DNA of 64,000 nt from Membranipora membranacea (Eukaryota > Bryozoa > Gymnolaemata > Cheilostomatida > Membraniporidae): positions 9,052,001-9,116,000 of the forward strand of contig OU612075.1 of the NCBI GenBank assembly GCA_914767715.1. The letters are read 5' to 3'. The notes under the pieces were generated by a model. The model ran no database searches. It was given only the letters and a program-made list of their open reading frames with translations, and was not told where the DNA came from. Every line of letters begins with the position of its first letter. Positions within the stretch are counted from its first letter, which is position 1. The position numbers and the translations under genes are program-made. Below, one piece after another: positions 61,701-64,000 of the stretch.

Positions 61701-64000
61701 CTCCTGATATACTCCATTAGAGGGCAGTAGTGTATCCGGTAGAGATCTTATGTCTGTTACAATTATGTCCGCAAGCTTTGTGGGTGCATGCGGCGGTGGT
61801 ATTTTGTGAGGTTTGGGTACTGCTAAGCCTGTGACAGGTGGTGTCAGGCCTGCCACTGGTAGCGTAAGTCCAGTCATGACTTGGGTGACAGCTGAACGGC
61901 GTGCAGCGAGAGCTGGGGAACTTTTGTTGATACTCAATTTTGAATCTTGATCAATTATTATATATGGAACATGCTGTTGTTCGGATGGCTTGACTGGTGC
62001 TTTCTGTGGGCTCGAGGTGCGAGTTGGTAACTGTGTAGGTTTTAGACCATTGTCGTTATCGTGTATTATTCCAGGGCCTGCTGTGATTGCAGAACTCGAC
62101 TTTGCTCCAGTTCCAACAAGTTTTTCTACTGCTGCGCAAGTCTAGAATATCATGCGTTAATTGTCTACAACTGATTTATCTATGCAGTTTGAACTAAAAC
62201 TGAAAACTAAGACCCGATATAACTAACCTATAAACTTTATCCATTTAATGCCAAATTCTCATGATAAAGCACTGTGGACTAAAAAACCGATATTATCATG
62301 GGTATGAGGGGTATGACTTGAGGGTTTTTTAGAGACTCACTTGATAGGACTCCACCGAGGCCTCGGCTACTGGTTTGAGTGAAGGACTAGCTGCTAGGGA
62401 GGGTTTGAATGTTTCCCTCAGAGCTGCCATTAGCTCTTTAGAATCTGGCAGCGAGACCGGGATACTCAATTCCTGCTCCTAAAATGAAAACAAATATCTC
62501 TGCCTTCATAGACTGTGAGAGATCATAAAAAATTCAGCATTTACCTTCCACTGTGTCTCTGTTGTTCTTAATTCCAAAACCATAACTTGCATCAAAGAGA
62601 TCAGGTGTAGGTTGGATAAGATCTGACACTCTGCCAACAAAATTCTTCGCATGAATATCCTGTCATTCAAGATATTGTGTAAATGGTGGAATATGTGTCG
62701 AAAATGATCCAGCTATCGGGTTTGCTATGCATAACAAGATACTGTGAGTGGTACAATGACATCATGGGCCTGGGTACTGAGTCTTTATGTCCTATCTATA
62801 ATGTACTTTTCCATTTACGGAAACACCCCTTTCAGCGAAATGGAACATAATGCATTGAAATGCATTGAAATTGAAACTCCAATCATTCCACTCCATAGCC
62901 CACCATAACCTCCGTAACAAATTTTATTTGCTTACTATTTTCGATGTAAATCTTTCCAGACTTGCTGTTGGTGTTTGCTGATCCAACTGACTTTGTAGAA
63001 ACATCTCAGAGCTATGCTGTCGCAACTCCTCATTCAGTAAATCTAGTTGTAAGCTGGCTCTCTTCTTTTTCTTCAGCTGTTCTAACTGTTCCATCAGTTT
63101 GGCTCGAATTTCCTGTTCAATCAAAAGTTGCAAGTGTATTTTACAAGTATCAGTATGTAGTAATGATAGTTTACTATGATGATGATCAGTTCCGGTGTGA
63201 TATTACCGTCTTCTGTGGATTAGTTAGATGGAGGTTATAAACGCCAACTAGGTGACACTATCTTGCTTTGAGAATCTATACTTTCTCATGGATCTCTGAT
63301 TATAGGTTTTCTGGCTCAAAACTTATCGCTCATTTAATTCAATAATTTACTAAATAAATATAAATAATTTGTCAAAATTCATGTTTTCAAATAAAGTCTA
63401 ACCTGAAAATTGAGAGTGAGTAGTCCTATGAACATGTTACCGAGTAGAAAATCTGACACTATGATCCACGTGATGATGTAGATAGTCACAACTGCTCTGC
63501 TCACTGTGGTGCGTTTTGTGAAATCCTTATACCTGTCAACAGAGATATCGCCATGAGAAAGCGTTGATTTTAGCAAGCATTGTGTGATTGCAAAGGTTAA
63601 GTTAAGAAATTAGGATAAATATCAGTCATTTCTAATTTCATACCATTTATTTGTTGAAAGGTTTTGGTTGATTTAAAGCAGTTGGTCTACCCCCAATCCA
63701 AAAGCTTGGGCAGCTAGATAATAGTGGAGGCTGCAATTGCTGCGCCAGATTGGTCAAGTTGTAGGCAGGTTGGAGCACACCTTTGGGCCGACCAGACCCC
63801 AGTAGTCAACAGACTACACTGAGATTGTAAATGTAGATTGTAATTGTGAATTGAGGGGAAAGCATGCATTCAAAGAGTGATTCTATCAATTCAATCGAAG
63901 ACACCAGTTAAGCTGAGCCTGCGTAACCACAAGGTGTACTCACCAGTCATACCAGTGATCACCGGTAAACATCTGGAAGGTGAAGGCCAGCGAGGCAGCG
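58799..64000 (-). CDS. CatSper-family cation channel (CatSper4-like), 3' part
   Basis: Exons on the minus strand, first cut by the window edge: 63944..64000, 63403..63532, 62936..63112, 62545..62659, about 62341..62471, 61636..62141, 61261..61441, 60693..60774, 60125..60266, 59716..59899, 58799..59179 (stop). The first two encode a pore with the CatSper signature T-x-D-x-W (FTGDHWYDWYKDF) and the S6 helix (DFLLGNMFIGLLTLNFQ). Their register matches human CatSper4 (T-Q-D-G-W) best, from memory. CatSper forms the sperm flagellar calcium channel. A very long cytosolic tail follows: a charged coiled coil (IRAKLMEQLEQLKKKKRA), a proline-rich region (exon 61636), and helical segments to the end (GRKQKAAG; stop at 58799). 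Phases agree throughout except around 62545..62659, where two frames are open and the choice is unsettled. The 60771/60774 acceptor is a CAGCAG tandem. The tail is far longer than in mammals. Confidence 0.7.

Noticed and set aside
1-64000. tRNA and rRNA genes
   Set aside because: I saw no cloverleaf with A/B box sequences and no rRNA-like block, though reading by eye could miss a tRNA.

Overview
This window is nuclear DNA from an animal. It is AT-rich, genes are split by spliceosomal introns with GT-AG borders, and most sequence lies between coding exons. Two genes are clearly animal: a full-length transcription factor DP and the pore and S6 region of a CatSper-family sperm cation channel. 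Together with the compact introns and a nucleotidyltransferase-TPR protein of a kind I associate with early-branching animals, this suggests a marine invertebrate, perhaps a sponge. I cannot fix the species.

Layout. 1-4214 (-): a multi-exon gene related to a transposase-derived family, with signs of decay. 5.8-6.3 kb (-): weak coding traces. 6.8-8.1 kb: a minisatellite and a recent 179-bp tandem duplication. 8.2-11.1 kb (-): traces of an unrecognised gene with a one-base frame break. 11.5-15.6 kb (-): three tandem, differently damaged copies of a protein-kinase gene segment. 15.6-16.6 kb (-): a frameshifted Harbinger transposase. 16.65-18.1 kb: an element with long terminal inverted repeats and an 8-bp target duplication. 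20.3-24.5 kb: a PIF1-like helicase in two halves on opposite strands, with a Mutator-type transposase scrap between them. 26.1-26.8 kb: a 665-bp imperfect palindrome. 28.7-29.5 kb: a MITE and a non-autonomous hAT element. 31.6-39.5 kb (-): the intact TFDP gene in nine exons. 44.4-47.7 kb (-): a damaged acyl-CoA synthetase. 49.2-50.7 kb: three copies of a MITE. 51.7-54.9 kb (+): an intact two-exon gene for a 1,002-residue nucleotidyltransferase-TPR protein. 55.2-56.65 kb: two LTR-like units in inverted orientation. 58.8-64.0 kb (-): the 3' part of the CatSper-like gene, which runs off the right edge.

The genes do not form a pathway. Intact host genes (TFDP, NTase-TPR, CatSper-like) sit among mobile elements and gene relics. 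The best candidate for poorly described biology is the nucleotidyltransferase-TPR protein. The long palindrome and the three-copy kinase relic are the best structural signals.
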